Shown one piece after another: positions 1 to 6,076 of a DNA stretch of 6,623 nt; position 1 is the stretch's first letter; each line of letters begins with the position of its first letter. The stretch is taken from positions 1-6,623 of the forward strand of contig JAEXJH010000625.1 of assembly GCA_023445955.1 (NCBI GenBank), in the 5' to 3' direction. The position numbers and the translations under genes were made by a program. Origin of the DNA: Pseudomonadota bacterium. Lineage in GTDB: Bacteria > Pseudomonadota > Alphaproteobacteria > Caulobacterales > Caulobacteraceae. Below the pieces are notes generated by a model. That model worked only from the letters and a program-made list of their open reading frames with translations. It was not told the DNA's origin and ran no database searches.

Positions 1-415
1 CCCGGGCAGTGTCGGCATGGCTGAAACGATCGCGGACCACGGCGCGGGCGATCACCGCGCCGGCGCCACCACCCAGGGCCTGGACGAAGCGGGCGGCGAT
101 CAGGATCTCGATGTTCGGAGCCAGCGCGCATACCCCCGAAGCGACGAAGAAGACGACGATCCCGACCAGCAGCGGCAGGCGGCGACCGACCCGGTCCGAG
201 GCCGGGCCATAGATGATCTGGCCGATGGCCATGCCCGCGAAGAAGGCCGCCAGGGTCGTCTGGGTCTGCTCGGGTCCCGCATGCAGGCTGCGCCCGATCG
301 ACGGCAGGCTGGACAGGTACATGTCGATCGACATCGGCGCGAAGGCCGTCAGGGCGCCCAGAAGCAGGACAAGACGCCACGGGACGACGGTGGGCGGCGA
401 AGCGGGATCGGTCAT
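1..415 (-). CDS. Bcr/CflA-family MFS drug efflux transporter (partial, N-terminal 138 residues)
   Basis: The first 138 codons of a major facilitator superfamily transporter, whose remainder lies beyond the left edge. Translating the minus strand from the ATG at 415-413 gives a short cytoplasmic N-terminus, then membrane segment 1 (about residues 14-34) with the family-typical FAPMSIDMYL and its in-membrane Asp31. Segment 2 (about 52-70) follows, then MFS motif A (GPASDRVGRR, 70-79), segment 3 (about 81-99), and the segment containing QALGGGAGAVIARAVVRD (112-129). This last block is characteristic of Bcr/CflA proteins such as Bcr, which export drugs by proton antiport at the inner membrane. 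The start is supported by AGAAGG (minus strand, 427-422) six bases upstream. The gene is divergent from the epoxide hydrolase gene. The family call is firm; the substrate cannot be told from the sequence. Confidence 0.88.
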   Translation of the reverse strand, partial: MTDPASPPTVVPWRLVLLLGALTAFAPMSIDMYLSSLPSIGRSLHAGPEQTQTTLAAFFAGMAIGQIIYGPASDRVGRRLPLLVGIVVFFVASGVCALAPNIEILIAARFVQALGGGAGAVIARAVVRDRFSHADTAR

Positions 416-508
416 GGCGCGCCTTCTACGCCCTTTCGCCCCTACGGAAAGCTGAAATGAAGCTTGCCGGGCTGGGCGATGGGTCGCAGGGTGATCGCCA
501 ATTACATA

Positions 509-526
509 GAAACGTGGGGAAACGTG
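509..526. promoter_or_regulatory. 8-bp direct repeat GAAACGTG at 10-bp period, possible operator
   Basis: GAAACGTG occurs at 509-516 and again at 519-526, separated by GG, so the copies lie on the same face of the helix. The second copy ends five bases before the chosen epoxide hydrolase start at 532. The pair sits in the 116-bp gap between two divergent genes, next to an AT-rich patch (500-512) that is unusual for this DNA. On the minus strand that patch contains TGTAAT (506-501), a five-of-six match to a -10 box that could serve the transporter gene, although no good -35 precedes it. A regulator binding here is inference. The GGGGA at 516-520 may simply act as the ribosome binding site of the plus-strand gene. 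Confidence 0.35.
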
Positions 527-531
527 CGGTC

Positions 532-1515
532 ATGACGGTCAAGAATCCGGGTCTGCCCGAACCCCAGTACGCAGACGTCAACGGCATCCGCATGGCCTAT
601 TACGAGGCTGGTCCGCGCCAAGGCGTTCCGATCGTCTTCTGCCACGGCTTCCCGGAGCTGGCCTTCTCGTGGCGACACCAGATCGCCGCCCTGGCCGCCG
701 CTGGCCGCTGGGTGATCGCGCCGGACCAGCGCGGCTATGGCCTGACCCCCGGTCCCGAGGCCGTCGAGGCCTATGACATGGACCACCTGACCGGCGACCT
801 GGTCGGGCTGCTGGACCACCTGGGCGTCGAGAAGGCGATCTTCGTCGGTCACGACTGGGGCGGCATCATTGTCTGGCAGATGCCGCTGCTGCATCCCGAC
901 CGCGTGGCCGGTATCATCGGGCTCAACACGCCGTTCACCCCGCGCCTGCCGCTGGACCCGATCGAGATGTTCCGCAACGCCTACGGCGAGGACATGTACA
1001 TCGTCCACTTCCAGAAGCCCGGCGAGGCCGACGCGCGGCTGGGGGCCGATCCGGAGCGGACGATCCGCTTCTTCATGCGCAAGCCCAAGGGCAGCCAGGA
1101 CGAGTTCCTGGGCCGCCCGGCCGAACGTCGCAGCCTCGCCCTGCAGGACGCTCTGCTGCACTACGACCCGGCGAGCGACGACAACCAGTTTCTGGAGCCC
1201 GAGGAGCTCGATTACTTCGTCGACGCGTTCAAACGCACCGGCTTCACCGGCGGCATCAACTGGTACCGCAACTTCACCCGCAACTGGGAGAAGGCCGAAG
1301 CCCTGCCCCGCCGGATTGACGGCATCCCCTGCCTGATGATCATGGCCGAGCTGGACGTGGTGCTGCCGCCCGCCATGGCCGACCGCATGGGCGACCAGAT
1401 CTCGGACCTGGAGAAGGTTCTGATCGAAGGCAGTGGCCACTGGACTCAGCAGGAGAAGCCGGCCGAGGTGAACGCGGCGATCCTGGACTGGGTGGAGCGG
1501 CGGTTTCCGCTCTAG
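532..1515 (+). CDS. Epoxide hydrolase, alpha/beta-hydrolase fold
   Basis: A 327-residue soluble epoxide hydrolase, expected to convert epoxides to vicinal diols through a covalent ester intermediate in the cytoplasm. All expected residues are visible: oxyanion motif HGFPE (38-42), nucleophile Asp108 in GHDWGG, acid Asp275 in AELDVVLPP, base His303 in GSGHW, and the two cap-domain tyrosines that activate the epoxide, Tyr156 (YIVHFQKPG) and Tyr245 (NWYRN). The two tyrosines favour epoxide hydrolase over haloalkane or haloacetate dehalogenase. An in-frame ATG at 457 has GGAAAG five bases upstream, but the 25 codons it would add include TTA and AGA, rare in this DNA, and lie before the usual family N-terminus, so 532 is preferred. 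The natural substrate is unknown. The gene is divergent from an efflux transporter, which may hint at detoxification (inference only). Confidence 0.93.
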   Translation: MTVKNPGLPEPQYADVNGIRMAYYEAGPRQGVPIVFCHGFPELAFSWRHQIAALAAAGRWVIAPDQRGYGLTPGPEAVEAYDMDHLTGDLVGLLDHLGVEKAIFVGHDWGGIIVWQMPLLHPDRVAGIIGLNTPFTPRLPLDPIEMFRNAYGEDMYIVHFQKPGEADARLGADPERTIRFFMRKPKGSQDEFLGRPAERRSLALQDALLHYDPASDDNQFLEPEELDYFVDAFKRTGFTGGINWYRNFTRNWEKAEALPRRIDGIPCLMIMAELDVVLPPAMADRMGDQISDLEKVLIEGSGHWTQQEKPAEVNAAILDWVERRFPL

Positions 1516-1520
1516 TTCTT
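1493..1520 (+). terminator. Candidate intrinsic terminator overlapping the end of the epoxide hydrolase gene
   Basis: GAGCGG (1495-1500) pairs perfectly with CCGCTC (1507-1512) around the six-base loop CGGTTT. The stem extends by a G-T wobble (1494/1513) and a T-A pair (1493/1514). GTTCTT follows (1515-1520), a short and imperfect T-rich tail. The stem lies within the last codons of the gene and includes its stop, as expected where there is no intergenic space. The opposite strand has no T-rich tail after the hairpin, so it would act only on rightward transcription. Stem and tail are both modest. Confidence 0.4.
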
Positions 1521-1772
1521 CGACGCCAGCATCTGGTCGGCCCGCCGGCGCATGGCGGCCGCAAGCTGCAGCATGGCCAGGGCCGAGACCTCGTCGCGCT
1601 CGGCGGCGCGCAGGCTGTAGACATTGGCCATGGCCAGCAGCGCGGCGGCCTTGTCGACGCCCTCGGCCCCGAACATCTCGCCGATCTGCCGATCCAGCTC
1701 GGCCAGCTGCATCGGGTTCAGCATCGCGAGCAGTTCGTCGTCGGAATAGTCTTCAGGCGCGGGCTGAGTCAT
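1512..1772 (-). CDS. Small helical hypothetical protein, 86 aa
   Basis: I do not recognise this family. From the ATG at 1772-1770 the product is an 86-residue soluble protein with no signal peptide or membrane segment. It starts with an acidic stretch (MTQPAPEDYSDDELLAML), then appears almost entirely alpha-helical (about 11-34, 38-57 and 58-83), rich in Ala, Leu and Met, and ends with a basic patch (RRRADQ, 75-80). Codon use has the strong G/C third-position bias of the neighbours, supporting a real gene. The open frame continues upstream to 1829, with another ATG at 1784, but the extra residues look unlike coding sequence. No Shine-Dalgarno is visible before 1772. TATGTT (minus strand, 1785-1780) could be a -10 box placing transcription start at the ATG. 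Its TAG stop shares CTAG with the convergent epoxide hydrolase stop. Confidence 0.68.
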   Translation of the reverse strand: MTQPAPEDYSDDELLAMLNPMQLAELDRQIGEMFGAEGVDKAAALLAMANVYSLRAAERDEVSALAMLQLAAAMRRRADQMLASKN

Positions 1773-1824
1773 GGCGGGCAACATACAGAACCGAATGAAA
1801 GGCGAAACCCGTGGCTTTCCTCCG

Positions 1825-1854
1825 TTCACAGGCGGCGGAAAAACACGCTAGGGT
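1825..1854 (+). promoter_or_regulatory. Candidate promoter for pip, implying a leaderless transcript
   Basis: TTCACA (1825-1830) differs from the -35 consensus TTGACA at one base. GCTAGGGT (1847-1854) contains a TANNNT -10 element (TAGGGT, 1849-1854) and begins with GCTA, as do Caulobacter housekeeping -10 boxes. The spacer between TTCACA and TAGGGT is 18 bases. A start about seven bases after the -10 falls at 1861-1862, the A of the pip ATG. The placement is inferred from consensus matching only. Confidence 0.4.
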
Positions 1855-1861
1855 TCGCGAC

Positions 1862-2851
1862 ATGGATCGTAACGCTTCCGCCGCCGCCATGAGTTCCGTT
1901 GGCCGTCGCGGCCTCTTCCGCGAGGTCGAACCCTTCTCGTTCGGCTGGATGCCGACCGGCGGCCCCCACGAGATCTATTACGAGGAATGCGGCAATCCGC
2001 GGGGCAAGCCCTGCGTGATCCTGCACGGCGGCCCGGGCGGGGCGGTCAATCCGACCATGCGGCGGTTCTTCGACCCGACCAAATGGCGCATGACCCTGTT
2101 CGACCAGCGCGGCTGCGGCCGCTCGCGCCCGAACGCCAGCCTGGACGACAACACCACCTGGAGCCTGATCGAGGACATCGAGCGCCTACGCGAGCATCTA
2201 GGCGTCGAGAAGTGGACCGTGTTCGGCGGCTCGTGGGGTTCGACCCTGGCCCTGGCCTACGCCATCAAGCATCCGGACCGCGTCGACGGCCTCGTCTTGC
2301 GCGGCATCTTCCTGCTGACCGAGCGCGAGCTGGGCTGGTTCTATCAGGAAGGCGCCTCGATGCTGTTCCCCGACGCCTGGGAGCGGTTCCTGGCCCCGAT
2401 CCCCGAGGACGAGCGGGGCGACCTGATGGCCGCCTATCACCGCCGCCTGGTCGCCCAGGACCGCCGCGTGCAGCTGGAAGCCGCCTCCGCCTGGAGCCAG
2501 TGGGAAGGCGACACCATCTCCCTTCGTGGCCCTGAAGCGCGTCCTCCGAAGTTCAACGAAGAGGACTTCGCGATCGCCTTCGCGCGGATCGAGTGCCACT
2601 TCTTTACCAACAAGGGCTTCTTCGACCACGACGGCTGGATTCTGGCCAACATCGACAAGATCCGCCACATCCCAGGCTGGATCGTCCAGGGCCGCTTCGA
2701 CGTGGTCACCCCGCTGGACAGCGCCTGGAAGCTGCACAAGGCCTGGCCCGAAGCCCGCTTCGACATCGTCTGGGATGCCGGCCACGCCTCGACCGAGCCC
2801 GGCGTGATCGACGGACTGATCCGAGCGACCGAGGCGGCGCTGGTTCGCTAG
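1862..2851 (+). CDS. pip: Proline iminopeptidase (prolyl aminopeptidase, peptidase family S33)
   Basis: A 329-residue alpha/beta-hydrolase that removes N-terminal proline from peptides in the cytoplasm. It carries the oxyanion motif HGGPGG (55-60), DQRGCGRS (81-88), nucleophile Ser124 in GGSWGS, acid Asp280 in GRFD and base His308 in AGHAS. Glu215 (QWEGD) and Glu244 (RIECHFF) match the two glutamates that hold the substrate's amino group in the Serratia enzyme (Ser113, Asp268, His296, Glu204 and Glu232, recalled from memory), with a constant offset of 11-12 residues. Length is normal for the family. ATG 1862 is preferred because a good promoter candidate ends just before it; an alternative ATG at 1889 would give 320 residues and a more typical N-terminus. 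Neither has a strong Shine-Dalgarno (AGGG at 1850-1853 is the best). The gene converges on rodA with an 18-bp gap. Confidence 0.95.
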   Translation: MDRNASAAAMSSVGRRGLFREVEPFSFGWMPTGGPHEIYYEECGNPRGKPCVILHGGPGGAVNPTMRRFFDPTKWRMTLFDQRGCGRSRPNASLDDNTTWSLIEDIERLREHLGVEKWTVFGGSWGSTLALAYAIKHPDRVDGLVLRGIFLLTERELGWFYQEGASMLFPDAWERFLAPIPEDERGDLMAAYHRRLVAQDRRVQLEAASAWSQWEGDTISLRGPEARPPKFNEEDFAIAFARIECHFFTNKGFFDHDGWILANIDKIRHIPGWIVQGRFDVVTPLDSAWKLHKAWPEARFDIVWDAGHASTEPGVIDGLIRATEAALVR

Positions 2852-2866
2852 GCGACCAGCTTCGCC
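2839..2866. terminator. Hairpin-forming junction between convergent pip and rodA
   Basis: GCTGGT (2839-2844) pairs with ACCAGC (2855-2860), with an inner CGC/GCG stem (2846-2848 with 2852-2854) around loop TAG and one bulged T; this spans the pip stop codon. A competing stem pairs GGCGA (2851-2855) with TCGCC (2862-2866) around CCAGCT. The structures exclude one another. Neither is followed by a clear T-run on either strand, so factor-independent termination would be weak. The position in an 18-bp convergent gap is what suggests a role. Confidence 0.3.
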
Positions 2867-2869
2867 AGC

Positions 2870-4027
2870 CTACATCAACGAGCCCTTGCCGCTGGTCACT
2901 TCGGTGTAGCGGTGCACGCGCACGGCCTGGACGAGGCCAAAGCCAACCATGACCGTCAGCATGACCGTGCCGCCGTAGGACAGCATCGGCATCGGCACGC
3001 CGACGACCGGGGCCAGGCCCATGACCATGGCCCCGTTGATCAGCACATAGAGCGAGAAGGTCGCCGTCACGCCGGCCGCGGCCAGGCGTCCGAAGTGGCT
3101 GTGGCTGATCGAGGCGATGCGCAGGGCCATGAAGATCACCGCGCCGTAGAGGAACAGCACGCCAAAGCAGCCCACGAAGCCGAACTCCTCGGCCAGGGTG
3201 GCGAAGATGAAGTCGGTCTGCTTTTCGGGCAGGAAGTTCAGCTGGCTCTGCGAACCGAGGCCGAAGCCCTTGCCCAGCAGGCCGCCCGAGCCCAGGGCGA
3301 TCTTGGACTGCAGGATGTGGTAGCCGTCGCCGGACGGGTCCTGCTCGGGGTTCAGGAAGGTCAGGATCCGGTTGCGCTGGTAGTCGTGCAGCCCGAACAT
3401 GATGAAGGGCGGGATAGCCACGGCGGCCATGGCGCCCAGCGCCGCGATCACCCGCCAGGACAGGCCGGCCAGCATCATGATCGCGCCGCCGGTCGCGGCG
3501 ATCAGGATCGCGGTGCCAAGGTCGGGCTGCTTGGCGACCAGCAGGAACGGCACGCCGATCATCGCCGCCGGGATCAGCAGGCGCCACGAGAACCGGGCGC
3601 TGTCCGAAGACAGGCCGTGATAGTAGCGCGCCAGGGCCAGCACGAGGCCGATCTTCATCACCTCGGACGGCTGGAAGCGGATCGGACCCAGTTGCAGCCA
3701 GCGCTGGGCGCCCAGCGAGATGTCGCCGACCAGGTCGACGGCCACCAGCAGCACCAGCCCCACGCCATAGATCGGATAGGCCGCCGCGAACCACCAGCGC
3801 AGGTCGCACATCGCCAGGGCGATCATGATGATGAAATAGACGCCAAAACGCAGCAGGTGCTTGTCGGCCCAGGGCTCCCAAGAGGCGCCCGCGATCGAGA
3901 ACAGCATCAGGCCGCCGATGCCGGCGATCATCGCCAGCACCAGGCAGAAGGTCCAGTCGACCTCCATGAACTTGATGATCGGACGATCGCGTTCGCCCGG
4001 ACGGGTCAGGCCGCCGCTCAAGGTCAT
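2870..4027 (-). CDS. rodA: RodA, SEDS-family peptidoglycan glycan-strand polymerase of the elongasome
   Basis: A 385-residue polytopic inner-membrane protein that polymerises glycan strands from lipid II during side-wall synthesis, working with PBP2. Visible SEDS landmarks are GAQRWLQLGPIRFQPSE (106-122), KQPDLGTA (166-173), GYHILQSKIALGSGG (235-249), LPEKQTDFIF (266-275) with the catalytic Asp272, AEEFGF (279-284), and the C-terminal GLAPVVGVPMPMLSYGG (337-353). About ten hydrophobic segments are present, and length is close to the usual 370 or so. The preceding mrdA stop overlaps the start as ATGA (4027-4024), and a strong Shine-Dalgarno GGGAGG (minus strand, 4039-4034) sits six bases upstream inside the mrdA coding sequence, so translation is coupled but can also initiate independently. 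It is the last gene of the mre operon and converges on pip. Confidence 0.97.
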   Translation of the reverse strand: MTLSGGLTRPGERDRPIIKFMEVDWTFCLVLAMIAGIGGLMLFSIAGASWEPWADKHLLRFGVYFIIMIALAMCDLRWWFAAAYPIYGVGLVLLVAVDLVGDISLGAQRWLQLGPIRFQPSEVMKIGLVLALARYYHGLSSDSARFSWRLLIPAAMIGVPFLLVAKQPDLGTAILIAATGGAIMMLAGLSWRVIAALGAMAAVAIPPFIMFGLHDYQRNRILTFLNPEQDPSGDGYHILQSKIALGSGGLLGKGFGLGSQSQLNFLPEKQTDFIFATLAEEFGFVGCFGVLFLYGAVIFMALRIASISHSHFGRLAAAGVTATFSLYVLINGAMVMGLAPVVGVPMPMLSYGGTVMLTVMVGFGLVQAVRVHRYTEVTSGKGSLM

Positions 4028-6072
4028 ATGTGGCCTCCCAGAGGCTTGGTGGTCGGGGGCGTCGTAGGCGTCGTCGGATTGGCGTCAGGCTCGGGCGGCG
4101 CGGCGCCCACGACCGGATCCTCGGGGGCGACGCCATCCATGACGTCGTCCGGCGCGGCCTCGGGCAGAGGCGCGGGCTTTTCAATGCGGGCGCGGATCTC
4201 GGGATCCTTCAGCAGCGCCACGCGCATCACCTCGCGCGCGCGCGGGGCGCCGGCGGTGGCGCCGCCCAGGCCGCCGTGCTCGATGATGACCGCCACGGCG
4301 TAACGCGGGTCGTCATAGGGCGCGAAGGCGACGAACAGGTTGTGGTCCTTCAGGCGCCAGGTCGTAGCGTAGCCCTTGCGGTTCTTGACCCCGTCATAGC
4401 TGCGCACCTGGGCCGTGCCGGTCTTGCCGGCCATCTGAACGTCGCCCAGACCGAGCTGGCTCTGCTTGTAGGCGGTGCCGCGCACGTCGTTGGCCACGGC
4501 CGCCATGCCGCCGCGCACATAGTTCAAATGCTCCTGCGAGAACGGCAGGTCGGGCACGGCCGCACCGCTGGGCTGCTCGACCCCGCCGACCGACTTGATC
4601 AGGCGCGGCACCAGGGCCTTCTTGCCGTTGGCCAGGCGCGAGGTCATCACCGCCAGCTGCAGGGCGTTGACCGTCAGGGCCCCCTGCCCGATCCCGTAAC
4701 TGGGCGTCTCGCCCGGAAACCAGATCTGGTTGGCCGGATTCTTCTTGAACGCCCGCTTCTTCCAGGCCGGGTCGGGGACGTTGCCGCGCTTCTGGCCGGG
4801 GATGCCGATGTCGTAGATCTGGCCAAAGCCCATGGCCCGCGCCGCGTTGGCGATGGCGTCGGGGCCGATCTTCAGCGACGTCTGGTAGAAATAGATGTCG
4901 CAGGAGTTCTTGATCGCGTCGTGCAGGTTCTGCGAGCCATGGCCGCGCGGCTCCCAGCAGCGCCAGGTGCGGCCGCCATAATACCAACTGCCGCCGCAGC
5001 TGACGCGGACCTCGGGATTGATGCCGGCGGTCAATGCAGCCAAGCCGACGGTCGGCTTGAAGGTCGAGCCGGGCGGGAAGACGCCGGTCAGCGACTTGTC
5101 CAGCATCGGCTTGCGCTCGTACTCGGCCAGGGCCTTGTACTCGGGGCCGGACAGGCCCTTGACGAACCGGTTGGCGTCGAAGCTGGGGGCCGAGACCATG
5201 GCCAGGAGGTCGCCGTTGCGGATGTCCATCACCACGATGGCGCCGCTCTCCTCGCCCATCACCTCGAGGGCGCGGTTCTGGATGTCGGCGTCCAGGGTCA
5301 GCAGGATTTCCTTGCCCGGGGTCGGCGGCACGTCGCCGGCCGGATCCAGGCGCACGACGCGGCCTTGGGCGTCGACCTCGGTCTTGGTGGCGCCGGCGCG
5401 GCCGCGCAGCGCCTTGTCGAAGGCCTTCTCGACGCCCTGCTTGCCGATCCGGAAGCCTGGGTGGTGCAGCAGTTCCTGGTCCTGGGTGGCGTCGTCCTTG
5501 GCGGCCGTCAGGTCGCGATCGCTGACCTTGGCCACATAGCCGATGACGTGCGCAAAGGCGCCGCCGAACGGATAGACCCGCACCTCGCCCATGTCGGCGG
5601 TGACGCTGGGCAGCTCGGGGGCGCGGATGTTGACGCGGCTGAACTCCTCCCAGGAGAGGTCCTCCATCACCACGACCGGCGCCTTGCGGGGCGCGCGGTC
5701 CAGCTCCTTGAGCACGCGGGCGCGGCGCGAGCCGTCGATCGGCACCAGCTTGCTGAGGTCGTCCATGACGGCCTCGGCGTCCAGGTCCTTGTCCTTGTTG
5801 ATGATCAGACGGAAGTTCGGGCGGTTCGAGGCCAGCGACACGCCGTTGCGGTCGCGGATCAGGCCGCGCGGCGGCGGCACCAGGCGGTAGTTGAACTGGT
5901 TGCCGGCCGAAAGCTTCTGGTAGCGCTGGGCCTCGACCAGTTGCAGCTGCGCCAGCCGCCCGCCCAAGGCCAGCAGGCCCGCGCCCGTGATGCCGCCCAG
6001 CAGGAACGCGCGCCGGTGGAAGACCCCCTGACGCTCGTTGACCTCGAAGAAGAAGATGGACGGTTCGCTCAT
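4024..6072 (-). CDS. mrdA: Penicillin-binding protein 2, elongasome transpeptidase
   Basis: A 682-residue monofunctional class B PBP that crosslinks peptidoglycan during rod elongation and activates RodA. It has a short cytoplasmic N-terminus, one membrane anchor (about 22-46), and a pedestal domain (about 60-240) containing PPPRGLIRDRNG (67-78). The transpeptidase domain (about 258-622) carries SxxK with nucleophile Ser336 (STFK, 336-339), SCD (390-392, the SxN equivalent) and KTG (550-552). Cys359, Cys372, His378 and Cys391 cluster near the active site and may bind zinc. Residues about 631-680 form a Pro/Ala/Asp- then Thr/Pro-rich low-complexity tail, making the protein longer than the roughly 630 residues of E. 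coli PBP2. The start follows the mreD stop by four bases; AAGG is only two bases upstream, so initiation probably relies on coupling from mreD. This is the target of mecillinam-type beta-lactams. Confidence 0.97.
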   Translation of the reverse strand: MSEPSIFFFEVNERQGVFHRRAFLLGGITGAGLLALGGRLAQLQLVEAQRYQKLSAGNQFNYRLVPPPRGLIRDRNGVSLASNRPNFRLIINKDKDLDAEAVMDDLSKLVPIDGSRRARVLKELDRAPRKAPVVVMEDLSWEEFSRVNIRAPELPSVTADMGEVRVYPFGGAFAHVIGYVAKVSDRDLTAAKDDATQDQELLHHPGFRIGKQGVEKAFDKALRGRAGATKTEVDAQGRVVRLDPAGDVPPTPGKEILLTLDADIQNRALEVMGEESGAIVVMDIRNGDLLAMVSAPSFDANRFVKGLSGPEYKALAEYERKPMLDKSLTGVFPPGSTFKPTVGLAALTAGINPEVRVSCGGSWYYGGRTWRCWEPRGHGSQNLHDAIKNSCDIYFYQTSLKIGPDAIANAARAMGFGQIYDIGIPGQKRGNVPDPAWKKRAFKKNPANQIWFPGETPSYGIGQGALTVNALQLAVMTSRLANGKKALVPRLIKSVGGVEQPSGAAVPDLPFSQEHLNYVRGGMAAVANDVRGTAYKQSQLGLGDVQMAGKTGTAQVRSYDGVKNRKGYATTWRLKDHNLFVAFAPYDDPRYAVAVIIEHGGLGGATAGAPRAREVMRVALLKDPEIRARIEKPAPLPEAAPDDVMDGVAPEDPVVGAAPPEPDANPTTPTTPPTTKPLGGHI

Positions 6073-6076
6073 GGCC

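Noticed and set aside
17..460. Plus-strand open frames opposite the transporter gene.
   Set aside because: The minus strand encodes a recognisable Bcr/CflA N-terminus with MFS motif A and a Shine-Dalgarno; the plus-strand frames have antisense composition.
502..1440. A 312-codon minus-strand open frame antisense to the epoxide hydrolase gene.
   Set aside because: No family features, while the plus strand shows a complete epoxide hydrolase catalytic set.
532..1515. Haloalkane or fluoroacetate dehalogenase as an alternative for the hydrolase.
   Set aside because: The HGFPE motif and both cap-domain tyrosines (156 and 245) fit epoxide hydrolase, and the dehalogenase halide-binding pattern is not seen.
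532..2851. The two nearby alpha/beta-hydrolases considered as a recent tandem duplication.
   Set aside because: Their nucleophiles differ (Asp against Ser), and cap domains and motifs belong to separate families, so they share only an ancient fold.
2706..4184. A 492-codon minus-strand open frame in another frame across rodA.
   Set aside because: It is Arg/Pro-rich with no motif, and overlaps the clear SEDS protein on the same strand. It is a frame shadow of high GC content.
2912..4303. A 463-codon plus-strand open frame antisense to rodA.
   Set aside because: Gln/His/Asp/Arg-rich antisense composition with no recognisable domain; rodA on the other strand is certain.
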